The notes: a model not told the origin generated them from the letters alone. A stretch of DNA of 48,585 nt from an uncultured Collinsella sp. (GCA_900541135.1 UQIG01000015.1:1-48585), one strand, 5' to 3'; numbered from the stretch's first letter, positions 7,604-16,605 are shown. Numbers and translations are program-made.

Positions 7604-8950
7604 CTACTCGAAGCTCAGCTGCTCCAGACGATCAAAGACCGTGTCGATACGGGTGAGGAAGTCCCACGGATCAAAGATCTCGTCGAGCTTCTCCTGACTG
7701 ACGGTGCAGCGCGGGTCGGCCTCGAGACGCTCCTTAAAGGTGGGGCCGGAGACACAATCCTGTACCTCGTGCCAGGTTGCCATAGCGTTCTCCTGCACAA
7801 TGGCGTACGCGTCCTCGCGGGTGATGCCCGTGTCGACGAGCGCGAGCAGTACCTTGGAAGAGAAGATGAGGCCGCGGGTCTTATTGAGGTTGGCCATCAT
7901 GCGGGCGGGATACAGCTGCAGGCCGTCGATAACGCGGATGAGGCACTGGAACATGTGGTCGAGGGCGATGAAGCTATCGGCCTGGGCGACGCGCTCGGCA
8001 GAGGAGTGCGAAATGTCACGCTCGTGCCACAGGGCGACGTTATCGAAGGCAACCTGGGCGTTGGACTTCACGACGCGCGACAGACCGCAGACTTTCTCCA
8101 TGGTGATGGGGTTGCGCTTGTGCGGCATGGCTGAGCTGCCCTTTTGGCCCTTACGGAACGGCTCCTCGGCCTCGAGCGTATCGGTCTTCTGTAGATTGCG
8201 AACCTCGGTAGCGATGCGCTCACAGGTGGCTGCGGTGGTGGCGAGAACGCCGGCGAGATAGGCGTGATGGTCGCGGCTGATAACCTGCGTGGACAGCGGG
8301 TCGTGAACCAGGCCCAGGTGCTCGCAGACGTACTCCTCGACAAACGGCTCGATGGAGCTGTACGTGCCGACAGCGCCCGAGATGGCACCGAAGGCAACAT
8401 TCTTGCGGGCGTCCTCAAGACGATCCAGATCGCGCTTGAGCTCCCAGGCCCAAGAGCCAAACTTCATGCCGAAGGTCATCGGCTCGGCATGGATGCCATG
8501 AGTGCGGCCGGCACAGAGCGTGTTGCGCTCCTCAAAGGCGCGACGCTTGCAAATCTCGCCGAGCTTCTTGACGTCCTCGATGATCAGGTCGCAGGCCTGG
8601 GTGAGCTGGTAGCACAGGGCCGTGTCGCCCAGATCGGAGCTGGTCATGCCATAGTGAACCCAGCGGCTGGGCTTGGGGTCGCCCTCGGGAACATCGGCAT
8701 CGATGTATTCCTTCATGTTGGTCAGGAAGGCAATGACGTCGTGGCGCGTGACTTCCTCGATCTCATCGACCTTCGCCTTCTCAAAGTTGGCATGGTCGCG
8801 GATCCACTGGGCCTCGTCTTTGGAAATACCGATCTTGCCGAGCTCCGCCTGGGCCTCGCAGGCCAGAACCTCGATTTCCTGCCAAATGGCGTACTTGTTC
8901 TCGAGGGAGAAGATGTGTCCCATCTCCGGGCGGGTATAGCGATCGATCAT
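7604..8950 (-). CDS. purB: Adenylosuccinate lyase
   Basis: Fumarase/aspartase-superfamily lyase of 448 residues. It releases fumarate from SAICAR and from adenylosuccinate in purine synthesis. The superfamily signature SSAMPHKRNP is present, together with GRTHGIHAEPMTFG (catalytic His region) and the N-terminal MIDRYTRPEMGHIF typical of the bacterial enzyme. The start is set by AAGGAG five bases before the ATG at 8950; an upstream in-frame start at 9016 would add 22 residues without a ribosome site. It stands alone, with a hairpin after the stop codon. Confidence 0.96.
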   Translation of the reverse strand: MIDRYTRPEMGHIFSLENKYAIWQEIEVLACEAQAELGKIGISKDEAQWIRDHANFEKAKVDEIEEVTRHDVIAFLTNMKEYIDADVPEGDPKPSRWVHYGMTSSDLGDTALCYQLTQACDLIIEDVKKLGEICKRRAFEERNTLCAGRTHGIHAEPMTFGMKFGSWAWELKRDLDRLEDARKNVAFGAISGAVGTYSSIEPFVEEYVCEHLGLVHDPLSTQVISRDHHAYLAGVLATTAATCERIATEVRNLQKTDTLEAEEPFRKGQKGSSAMPHKRNPITMEKVCGLSRVVKSNAQVAFDNVALWHERDISHSSAERVAQADSFIALDHMFQCLIRVIDGLQLYPARMMANLNKTRGLIFSSKVLLALVDTGITREDAYAIVQENAMATWHEVQDCVSGPTFKERLEADPRCTVSQEKLDEIFDPWDFLTRIDTVFDRLEQLSFE

Positions 8951-9052
8951 AGCGGCTCCTTTTTGGTTATTGGCACGTTGGTCGTAACCCAACCATTGTA
9001 CCGTGCGCAGGTGCAAGTATGGGCAGTAGGCATTAACCTAACATTTTGGAAT

Positions 9053-9104
9053 TGGAGCGACCATGAGGACGTCCGCGTATTTGCTTCGCAAATCCGCACC
9101 GGCT
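9053..9104. repeat. Truncated copy of the tRNA-Gly-associated repeat
   Basis: Positions 9053-9070 resemble the reversed 3' end of tRNA-Gly (TGGAGCG..GGAC, degenerate). They are followed by a segment that, with its first three bases at 9068, repeats 37 bp exactly at 9199-9235. The downstream hairpins of the full copy are not recognisable here. The rest of 8951-9184 holds no gene that I can support. Confidence 0.55.
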
Positions 9105-9184
9105 GCGGTCGATCTCCTCGGATTCACGGAGACGATGGGGAAAACTTTGTTGAATTGGCCGTCCCGAGTTCTCCCGCGCTCGGC

Positions 9185-9320
9185 GGAGCGGGCAACGGGA
9201 CGTCCGCGTATTTGCTTCGCAAATCCGCACCGGCTTCAGGCGCCTGCCGGCGCCTTCGCCTGCTCGCTATAAACGCTTCGCGTTTATTTAACGCTCGCAC
9301 CCTGTCGGGTTCGAGTCCCG
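9185..9320. repeat. tRNA-Gly 3'-end relic with T-loop hairpin insert
   Basis: Positions 9185-9201 are a 17-bp exact repeat of the tRNA-Gly 3' end (9377-9393), stopping two bases inside the T-loop. A 104-bp insert follows (9202-9305) with three hairpins: ATTTGC..GCAAAT, GGCGCC..GGCGCC and ATAAACG..CGTTTAT. It ends at an intact T-arm-like sequence CGGGTTCGAGTCCCG (9306-9320). The module order matches the tRNA-Lys copy at 323-446 although the hairpin sequences differ. Confidence 0.6.
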
Positions 9321-9330
9321 GCGCTTTATT

Positions 9331-9364
9331 GAAAAAAGCACGGCACCGTGATGGTGCCGTGCTT
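9331..9364 (-). terminator. Rho-independent terminator of tRNA-Gly
   Basis: On the minus strand a perfect 12-bp stem (AAGCACGGCACC and its complement, 5-nt loop) is followed by a U run. It is 11 bp downstream of the tRNA 3' end. Confidence 0.85.
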
Positions 9365-9375
9365 GTGCTCTTAAC

Positions 9376-9450
9376 TGGAGCGGGCAACGGGACTCGAACC
9401 CGCGAGTGTCAGCTTGGGAAGCTGATGCCTTACCACTTGGCGATGCCCGC
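9376..9450 (-). tRNA. tRNA-Gly (anticodon CCC)
   Basis: A complete 75-nt cloverleaf on the minus strand: acceptor GCGGGCA/TGCCCGC, anticodon stem TCAGC/GCTGA around loop TTCCCAA (anticodon CCC) and T-arm GCGGG-TTCGAGT-CCCGT. CCA is encoded. The adjacent terminator and promoter make it a stand-alone transcription unit. Confidence 0.93.
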
Positions 9451-9463
9451 ATATGTGGGGGAT

Positions 9464-9493
9464 AGTATAACGCGGTTGTCTTGTTCGATACAA
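9464..9493 (-). promoter_or_regulatory. Probable promoter of tRNA-Gly
   Basis: On the minus strand TTGTAT (-35) and TATACT (-10) are 18 bp apart, ending about 13 bp upstream of the tRNA 5' end. From here to 9747 I see no gene; that stretch is the upstream region of the divergent adhesin gene. Confidence 0.5.
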
Positions 9494-9747
9494 GGGTGTC
9501 GATGCTTGTTTTAGCTGTGGAGAATCGTTTGAAAACCGCGCCAATTGTGGAGATGAGGACCTTTGTCTTTCTTTTCTTACCATCTTCTACCTGCACTTTT
9601 ATCTGATTGTTGTATTTGAGCTCGATTTGTCAGAAATCGGGCAAGCTTTTGGTCAGGCTCCGGTACTTACCCGCATGAACCTCGGGGGTAGCCTCATCCT
9701 ACGCGTCGCAGCCTCCCCGTGCGGCGCACGAGGGATAAGGAGCAGCC

Positions 9748-12700
9748 ATGTCCAACGCACCCACGCACTCTGTCCACAGCGCAATCGCAACAGGTCCGCT
9801 GCTCCTGCTCCTCTTCCTGCTTTTCGGCTGCCTGACACCGGGAGCCGCATTTGCCGTCGATGGCTACGATCAGCTCGGCTTCCGCACTATTAGCGATGAT
9901 TGTGGGCCCTTCTTCATCGGCAAGTATGAAGCTCAAGACACCTCGATTGCCTACTGCATGAACCAGGAGCGCCCCGGCCCCACCAAACCGGGTGGCCCAT
10001 GGCTCAACTTTGATCAAGGCTGGGTGTGGCTCGACGACGAGTTCGCAGCAATCGTTTGTCACGGATATCCTACCGCCACGTCGTTTGGCGGTTACCATCT
10101 TTCACCCGATCGCGCCCGCGCCGCAACCCAGCTTGCCGTATGGATGCTCAACGGCACTACCCATGTCGACGGTACCTATTCCTACACGACCGCTCAGGGC
10201 AAAACCAAGAGCGGGCACTTTACCGGCGACAATGAAGTCGTGGCGGCTGCGCGGTGGCTCCACGACAACGCAAAATCAGGAAGCATCAAAGCCGCTCCGC
10301 ACCGCGCGCGGCGCTATCTAGGAGCCGTATCGGGCGGCAGCAAACGTCAAGACATGCTCTATGTACTGCCGGCAGTCTCTGTTTCCTTCAAAAAACAGTC
10401 TGCAAACGCCGCCATTACCAGCGGAAACAATACTTATCAGTTTGACGGGGCAACATTCGATATTTTTGAGAGCGCCAGCGGCGCGCATGTCGGCACCGTC
10501 CAGATGGACAGCAACGGTCGAGCGCAAGCAACACTTCTGCCCAACACGGCATACTACCTAGTTGAAACGAAGGCGCCGGCCGGCTATGTCCCCCGCCACG
10601 ATCGTATTGCCTTTACCACGGGGAATGACGGCGGGCGGGTCGCCATTGATGAACAGCCCGGCACCATCAACCTGCGTATCGTAAAACTCGATGCCGCGAC
10701 GAATGCCGGCCACCAGGTGGGAGCTTCGCTCGCAGGAGCAGAGTTCACGTGTGTGTCGCAATCAACCCCTGGATGGGCACAAATCCTCACGACCGACGAA
10801 AGCGGTCGGGCCACCCTCGCCGATGTCCCCTTAGGAACCTTTACCATCTACGAATCAAAAGCCCCCGAGGGCTACCTGCCATCCAACGACAGCTGGACCT
10901 ATACCGTTGGAGCCGACCAGCTCGGCGATTCAGGCGTGGTCGAGATCGAATCTCGCGTTTCCGATATCCCCATTGCGTTTAACCTTGAGATTTCCAAATT
11001 CAAGGATTACGGCAATAGCGACCAATCCGGCCTGGAGCAGCCGGCGGGTGGTGTTGTCTTTGAGGTTGTCAGCAACAGCTCTCAGCAGGTTGTTGGCACA
11101 CTGACCACAAACATCTATGGCTTTGCCTCCACCGAAGATCAGCCCGAAGCATGGTTCGGCACAGGCAAGCGACCCGCCGGTGTCCACGGAGCCGTCCCAT
11201 ACGACCGTGCCGGCTACACGGTTCGTGAGGTTCCGGAAACCGTCCCCGAGGGTTTTAAACGTGCAGGGGAATGGACCGTCGGGGCAAATCAGATTTCCGA
11301 CGGCGCCGAGCTTCAATATATCGTGGACAACCACGCTCTGTCGACGCATCTCCAGATTGTAAAACGCGATGCCCAAACAGGCGCTTCTGTTCCACTAGCC
11401 GGATTCACCTTCCAACTCCTCGACAGCAATCACGAACCTGTCTCACAAACTTGCTGGTATCCAGCACATAACGTAATGGACACCTTTACGACTGACGCGA
11501 CCGGGACCGTCACACTGCCCGAATCGCTCGTGCCGGGCACCTATTATGTACGCGAAACCTCGGCCAAAGAGCCCTATCTTGTCGGCGAGGAGATCGAGGT
11601 AAACATACCCGCCGACATGAACCTAACGCCCGTTGCAATCGCCTCGTATTATGACCACGCCGCGACCGGAAACATCAGGATCGTTAAAACCGATGCCGTA
11701 GACGGCAGCAGCCTCGCGGGCGCCGTCTTTGAGATCCGTGCCTCGGGTGATATCGTGCGCCCCGACGGTAGCATTGCCGCGCTCGACGGTGAGACTGTCG
11801 CTACCGTCACGACGGATGAAACTGGAGAAGCACGCGCGGACGACCTCCCGCTGGGATCTGGCACCGCACGCTACGAGGTTGTCGAGACTCAAGCGCCGGC
11901 AGGCTTCTTACTCGATCGGACATCCCATATTGTCGACCTTACTTATGCCGACCAGAAAACACCCGTTGTAGAAGCACGGCTTAACGTATCCGACGATTAC
12001 ACCAAGGTTGATATCTCCAAGGTCGATGCAAGCGGTGAGCAGGAAGTGGAGGGCGCACAGCTCACCTTATATGGTCCCGATAAAACCGAAATAGACTCCT
12101 GGACCTCATCCGACAAGCCGCACCGCGTCGAACATCTTGCACCTGGCACCTACTCGTTGCGCGAAATGATGTCTCCGCGGACCTATGACCTTGCCGAGGA
12201 AATAACGTTTGAAATAAAGGATACGGGAGAAGTCCAATCCGTCGCGATGAAGGATGCGCCCATCGAGATCAAGGGACAGGTCGACAAGCGTCAGGAACTT
12301 GTCCAACCTATCGAAAAGGGCCTGTTGGCTAACGGCGATGGTAAAAACCGCGCCACGACGCAAACCAATAGTGATGGGCTTTTCTCCTATACCATCGATG
12401 CTCGAAACGACTCCGCTACTTGGGTTGATGAGTTTACGATTACCGATGATCTTGAGTGCGCCAAAGACGGCACGGCGAGATTCATCTCAATCGAAACCCC
12501 CGTCGCCATCGGCGACCTCAACGGTCTGTGCAACGTATGGTATCGCACGACGCCGTTGGACTCGACAGACGTCGATGAGCCGGCAAACGCGACACTTGAC
12601 GATGGGCACGAAAATCCTTGGCTTGAGTCCGACGAAGTAAAAGAGAGCCTGGGTGAGGACTGTCGCCTCGTCGATTACGACGGTTGGCACCTCTGGAAGG

Positions 12701-13179
12701 CGGATATCTCGACCACGGAATCCACCACACTCGAGGCGGAAGAGCTCGACCTTGCATCCAATACCGTCGTAACGGGCATTCGAATTGAATACGGTGCGGT
12801 AGCCGCCGACTTTACGACTCGAAGCGATGCGGATTCTTGGACCCGCGATGATCTCAAAGATGAGCACGACGACCTTGACGATGCCAAAGCAATCCTTGGT
12901 GCAGACGCTCGGGGCGCAGTCGTGCACATGCAGGCAACATCGGCTTATACGCCCCAAACCGCACTCACCAACAGCGCACGCGTCGATCTTTGTCGCAACG
13001 GCGGCGGCGATAAACTTGAGTCACATGACGAGGACTGTGTCATTCAACGCTGTACCCTACCGCAGGACCTACCGGCAACAGGACCAGTTCCCATCGCCGC
13101 TTGCATCACCGCGCTCCTGACCTCGGGTGCCGCAGCCCTATGGTTCGCTCGCCTTAGGTCGATCCCAAAGAAGCGCTAG
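9748..13179 (+). CDS. LPXTG-anchored adhesin with thioester domain and isopeptide-type (Cna_B/SpaA) repeats
   Basis: A cell-wall-anchored surface protein of 1143 residues. A signal peptide (1-36, LLLLLFLLFG core, cut near AFA) precedes a thioester-type domain. Cys70 (AYCMNQ) and Gln128 (ATQLAVW) are the likely partners of an internal thioester, which in Gram-positive adhesins binds host surfaces covalently. Six Cna_B/SpaA-like beta-sandwich repeats follow (about 210-845), each ending in an E-box-like motif: VETKAPAGY, YESKAPEGY, REVPETVPEGF, RETSAKEPY, VETQAPAGF and REMMSPRTY. A larger C-terminal domain (about 860-1090) precedes the sorting signal LPATG (1108-1112), a hydrophobic helix and an RLRSIPKKR tail. 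AAGGAG lies five bases before the ATG. It is transcribed against its neighbours and stands alone; no sortase gene is in the window. Confidence 0.92.
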   Translation: MSNAPTHSVHSAIATGPLLLLLFLLFGCLTPGAAFAVDGYDQLGFRTISDDCGPFFIGKYEAQDTSIAYCMNQERPGPTKPGGPWLNFDQGWVWLDDEFAAIVCHGYPTATSFGGYHLSPDRARAATQLAVWMLNGTTHVDGTYSYTTAQGKTKSGHFTGDNEVVAAARWLHDNAKSGSIKAAPHRARRYLGAVSGGSKRQDMLYVLPAVSVSFKKQSANAAITSGNNTYQFDGATFDIFESASGAHVGTVQMDSNGRAQATLLPNTAYYLVETKAPAGYVPRHDRIAFTTGNDGGRVAIDEQPGTINLRIVKLDAATNAGHQVGASLAGAEFTCVSQSTPGWAQILTTDESGRATLADVPLGTFTIYESKAPEGYLPSNDSWTYTVGADQLGDSGVVEIESRVSDIPIAFNLEISKFKDYGNSDQSGLEQPAGGVVFEVVSNSSQQVVGTLTTNIYGFASTEDQPEAWFGTGKRPAGVHGAVPYDRAGYTVREVPETVPEGFKRAGEWTVGANQISDGAELQYIVDNHALSTHLQIVKRDAQTGASVPLAGFTFQLLDSNHEPVSQTCWYPAHNVMDTFTTDATGTVTLPESLVPGTYYVRETSAKEPYLVGEEIEVNIPADMNLTPVAIASYYDHAATGNIRIVKTDAVDGSSLAGAVFEIRASGDIVRPDGSIAALDGETVATVTTDETGEARADDLPLGSGTARYEVVETQAPAGFLLDRTSHIVDLTYADQKTPVVEARLNVSDDYTKVDISKVDASGEQEVEGAQLTLYGPDKTEIDSWTSSDKPHRVEHLAPGTYSLREMMSPRTYDLAEEITFEIKDTGEVQSVAMKDAPIEIKGQVDKRQELVQPIEKGLLANGDGKNRATTQTNSDGLFSYTIDARNDSATWVDEFTITDDLECAKDGTARFISIETPVAIGDLNGLCNVWYRTTPLDSTDVDEPANATLDDGHENPWLESDEVKESLGEDCRLVDYDGWHLWKADISTTESTTLEAEELDLASNTVVTGIRIEYGAVAADFTTRSDADSWTRDDLKDEHDDLDDAKAILGADARGAVVHMQATSAYTPQTALTNSARVDLCRNGGGDKLESHDEDCVIQRCTLPQDLPATGPVPIAACITALLTSGAAALWFARLRSIPKKR

Positions 13180-13188
13180 CGCGATGAA

Positions 13189-13224
13189 AAAGCGGGCGAG
13201 CCAGTCCCCTGGCTCGCCCGCTTT
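13189..13224. terminator. Strong bidirectional terminator
   Basis: A perfect 14-bp stem (AAAGCGGGCGAGCC and its complement) with an 8-nt loop, flanked by A and T runs. It sits between the convergent adhesin gene and the small membrane-protein gene and can serve both strands. Confidence 0.85.
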
Positions 13225-13245
13225 CAATCATTTAAATCGCCGTAT

Positions 13246-13464
13246 CTACTCTGCAGACGAAGATCCACCATCAACGATTGCCTGCTCGGACTCAGGAATC
13301 CCATCGGCACCCGTGCTCTGTTCTTGCTCCACCTCTTCGCTGATTGCGGAGGCGGGGGTCGAGCCCTTCGCACCCACGATGTAGGCAGCCCCAAATCCTA
13401 ACGCAATGGCAATCAAGGTCAAAATCACGTAGACAGGCCAATGGCGCTTAATATACGAAAACAC
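13246..13464 (-). CDS. Small single-pass membrane protein
   Basis: A 72-residue protein with one hydrophobic segment (about 9-32, WPVYVILTLIAIALGFGAAY) and an acidic, Ser/Glu-rich C-terminal half; no family recognised. A short basic N-terminus (YIKRHW) suggests that the acidic tail is outside the cell. GTG start with AAGGAG five bases upstream. It lies 21 bp downstream of the large M28-like peptidase gene on the same strand, so the two are probably cotranscribed and may act together. Confidence 0.7.
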   Translation of the reverse strand: MFSYIKRHWPVYVILTLIAIALGFGAAYIVGAKGSTPASAISEEVEQEQSTGADGIPESEQAIVDGGSSSAE

Positions 13465-13485
13465 GTTGACTCCTTAGAGCTCCGT

Positions 13486-16400
13486 CTACGAACGGCGGAT
13501 AACCTCGGTCACGACCTCGGATACCGTAGCAATGTTCGTCGGGTTGACATTGTGGGGCAGGTCGTCCTCGGTACGAGCGCAAGCCAGACGCGTGCCGTCC
13601 ACGCCGGCGATGGTGAGGGCTCGGCGGCTCGCCTCGAGCGCGGCATAGGCATCGGTCTTGGCATAGGGCATCTCGAGCGCGCCACAATCGACATGGAACG
13701 ACTTGCAGACCTTGCTGACCAGGTTCATGATGCGGCGATCGCCCTTGAGCAGTTGTTGTTCGCCCTCGACCGTCACAACCGAAAGCCTACCGGCGCCGAC
13801 GGATTCAAGATTGATGAAAAATACGCCGCGGAGCTTATCGCGATGCGAAGCCAAGAAGGCCTTCATGCCGGCGCCATCACAATCCGAGGCGCCCGTTGCC
13901 ACAAACCAGATATCGTGACCAAGCAGCTCATCATCGCCCATAGAGGCGACAGCCGAGAGCATATCTTCGGAAGAAGCGCCGTCGGAAGACGTAGCGCCGC
14001 CCTTCCAGCCATCGTTATCGTCCTCGAAATTATCCCACGAACCGATGCCGCGACCGGACTTCTTGGCATCGTAATCGTCTTCGACGCCCAGCCAGTCACT
14101 CATGCTGTCCTGCTCGTTTTTCTTTTTACGACCGAACAGGCCACCCAGGCCGCGCTTACGAGACTTGGGTGCCGCCGGGGCGGGAGCCGAAATGGTCTCG
14201 ATCGGCTGCGCGCCCGACGCAACGGGCATAGGAGGCGCAACGGGTGCCGACGTGGGTTCGGGACCTTGGGCGGTAGCAAAGGGGTCGTTGACCTGGGCAG
14301 AGGGATCGGGAAGGTCGAACAGCGACGTGCGAGACGCAACGTTTGCCTGCTTCATGGACGGCAGCGACGGATCGGGGACCGAAGCCAGCGGAGACGAGGA
14401 AGGTGCAGGCGACGGTGCCGACGCCGGATCGGGAACATTCATCTGCGGACGCGGCGATGCCTGGGAGGAAATCTGGGCCATAAGGGAATCGACCGTTTCG
14501 TCCTGGGTGGGAGCGACATTGGCAACCGTGGCACCGGAACCACTCGGGGTCGGCATGGTGAAAATCTGCGTGGAGTAAGGCCTCGACTCATCCGTCTCGG
14601 GAGTCTCGGAAACCGCAGACACTTCCTCCTGCTCGGCCTCGGTCGAATCATCTTGCTCGGCTGCCGCGTACTGCTCTTCGTCAGAGTTGGCCTCGACGGG
14701 CTCGTCCTCAGCAGCATCCTGAATTTCGGCAGCATCAATGGGGCCGTCATCGTCTGCCACGTCGTCCTGCTCATCGGAAGCAGGAAGGGGCTCGGCAATC
14801 GCGGTGCCTTGCTTTTCAAACGTTATCGTGGAATCGAACTGCGCGGCATCAAACGACATGGTGCTATCGACGTGCTGCTGGGCCTCGAAAGACGTTGTAG
14901 CTTCGGCGGCGTCGACGGGCACGGACTGCACAGCCTCGTTCTGCTCGAACTCTTGCGCCGCGCGCTCACGTGCCGCCTCGGCTGCCTGCTGCTGAGCGAT
15001 AGCCTCCTGCTCGGCAGCCTCGCGTGCGGCAGCGCGCTTCTCCTCGAAATCGTCGACAAATTTCTTGCCCTTTGCAAGCGCGCCCTTAAAGAAGTTGGAA
15101 GCGCTGGCGCCAATCGAAGAGAACGCGGATGCAATATCGGCATGGGGCGTTGCCGCGGGAATCTCGGCCGAGAAATCAGTATCGCTCTCGTAAGACACGC
15201 GCCTCGGCTGTTCAACGTAATCGTCGTCAGCCTCGTCCGCAACGTCTTGCGCCGGCGCGGCGGGAGCCAAAATGTCCAGTCCTGCCGCGGGATCGATCGC
15301 GGTCACCGCCTCGGGCTCGGCAACGGCAGCGGTAACCGCGGCAGACTCATCATCCACGGTGACAACGGGGGCAGGCTCGGGCTCAAGCGTCGGCTCCTCG
15401 CCCTCCTCGTAATCGAGCGTGCAGGACTCGGGAAGCATTCCGAGCGCACGGATGGCATCCGAACCAAAGCGGATGTTGCCGGCGGCATTGCGATAGAGCT
15501 TGGGCTCGGCCGCGGCAGGCTCCTCCGTCGGCTCGGCAGTGGGAACCTCGTCATTGAACTCTTCGGCCTGGACAGCCTGATTCTGATCCTCGGGCACGAT
15601 GGCGCCAATCAGCGTCTCGTCAGCAGACGCACCCTCAAAGCCCTCGATCTGCTCGTCGAAAGCCTCACCCTGTTCAGGCTCGGTCTGAGCGTCGGGAGCA
15701 ATCGGCTGACCAAACTCGTCCTCGACGTAGGTAGGCTCTTCATACTCGATGGTGTTGCCGTAGTCGTTTTGCTGCTGGGCCGCGGCATACTCCGCCGCCG
15801 CGCGCGCCATTTCCTCGGCACGACGCTTCTGCTCCCCAAAATAGGTATCGAACGGAACATCGTCGGGAAACTCGTTTTCGCCCTGGAAGGGAGCAACGTT
15901 GTCCATAACGCCGAGCATAGCGGCGACAGAAGACTTGTTGCACACCGCGCCGGACGTATAGGGAAGAATGTGGCGGTTAGAGATGATGTTTGCCGCGTTG
16001 GCAAGTGCAACGAGGGAAGCGAGGATCGCGACAATCCACAGCAGAACCTTGAGCGCGCCGGGGAGCGGCAGAATACGCAGGATGGCAACGGCAGCGGGGG
16101 CAACCGTGGCAACGGGCAACAGCTTGGCGATGAGCGCACGATACGAAGCATAAGGCTCGCGGGCGAGCAGCTCAGCACGGGGAGAGTCGTAGTGTGCGAC
16201 AACGACCACCGGGCGGTTACGCGGGGACGCGAGCGGGCCCGAGGCCTTGTGGTAGGCGATGACATTTTGGCTCACGCCCGTCTTGCCCAGGCGCGAAACC
16301 ACGGGGTGGCCCGTGCGCTCGAGCACGTAAAGAACGGCGCCGACAATGGCCAGCAAGGTGCCGACCAAGCCGATACCGCCGCCGATGCCCATCAGCAGGG

Positions 16401-16605
16401 CGCCGGCAAACGCAAGAATACCGGTAACGGCAAATGCCAACCTACCGGGCGCCGGGGCATTGAACTCCTGAACCTCGGGGTCAAAGCCGTGGTTGCGGAA
16501 GATCTGAGCGATATCTTCGGCAGCCAAGCGCTCTTCTTCGCTGCATGCCGGCGTAATGCCGGTGTTCTGCAGCAGGTGGTTAATATAGTTCTGGGTGTTC
16601 GCCAT
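13486..16605 (-). CDS. M28-like membrane peptidase split by a long acidic disordered insert
   Basis: A 1039-residue protein. Residues 1-245 hold the first half of an M28 (Zn aminopeptidase-like) fold with hydrophobic helices inserted (about 57-95 and 162-205) and the metal-binding-like pair His138-x-Asp140 (VVAHYDSPR). Residues about 250-888 are low-complexity Glu/Ala/Pro/Asp-rich sequence with one short basic cluster (KSRKRGLGGLFGRKKK). Residues 889-1039 complete the fold: IWFVATGASDCDGAGM (where M28 enzymes usually carry Glu-Glu), FFINLESVG and a final His in DLPHNV. The Asp expected in a GANDNASG-like motif reads CNKSSV here, so the metal site looks altered and activity is uncertain. The ATG at 16605 with GGAG five bases upstream is preferred over a start 50 codons earlier. 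A small membrane-protein gene follows. Confidence 0.8.
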   Translation of the reverse strand: MANTQNYINHLLQNTGITPACSEEERLAAEDIAQIFRNHGFDPEVQEFNAPAPGRLAFAVTGILAFAGALLMGIGGGIGLVGTLLAIVGAVLYVLERTGHPVVSRLGKTGVSQNVIAYHKASGPLASPRNRPVVVVAHYDSPRAELLAREPYASYRALIAKLLPVATVAPAAVAILRILPLPGALKVLLWIVAILASLVALANAANIISNRHILPYTSGAVCNKSSVAAMLGVMDNVAPFQGENEFPDDVPFDTYFGEQKRRAEEMARAAAEYAAAQQQNDYGNTIEYEEPTYVEDEFGQPIAPDAQTEPEQGEAFDEQIEGFEGASADETLIGAIVPEDQNQAVQAEEFNDEVPTAEPTEEPAAAEPKLYRNAAGNIRFGSDAIRALGMLPESCTLDYEEGEEPTLEPEPAPVVTVDDESAAVTAAVAEPEAVTAIDPAAGLDILAPAAPAQDVADEADDDYVEQPRRVSYESDTDFSAEIPAATPHADIASAFSSIGASASNFFKGALAKGKKFVDDFEEKRAAAREAAEQEAIAQQQAAEAARERAAQEFEQNEAVQSVPVDAAEATTSFEAQQHVDSTMSFDAAQFDSTITFEKQGTAIAEPLPASDEQDDVADDDGPIDAAEIQDAAEDEPVEANSDEEQYAAAEQDDSTEAEQEEVSAVSETPETDESRPYSTQIFTMPTPSGSGATVANVAPTQDETVDSLMAQISSQASPRPQMNVPDPASAPSPAPSSSPLASVPDPSLPSMKQANVASRTSLFDLPDPSAQVNDPFATAQGPEPTSAPVAPPMPVASGAQPIETISAPAPAAPKSRKRGLGGLFGRKKKNEQDSMSDWLGVEDDYDAKKSGRGIGSWDNFEDDNDGWKGGATSSDGASSEDMLSAVASMGDDELLGHDIWFVATGASDCDGAGMKAFLASHRDKLRGVFFINLESVGAGRLSVVTVEGEQQLLKGDRRIMNLVSKVCKSFHVDCGALEMPYAKTDAYAALEASRRALTIAGVDGTRLACARTEDDLPHNVNPTNIATVSEVVTEVIRRS

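Noticed and set aside
8264..9514. A plus-strand open frame across purB and the tRNA-Gly region
   Set aside because: It runs through purB antisense, a repeat array, a terminator and a tRNA gene, and has no start signal.
9500..9747. c-di-GMP or other riboswitch before the adhesin gene
   Set aside because: The stretch shows some GC-rich pairing, but I could not match it to any riboswitch consensus.
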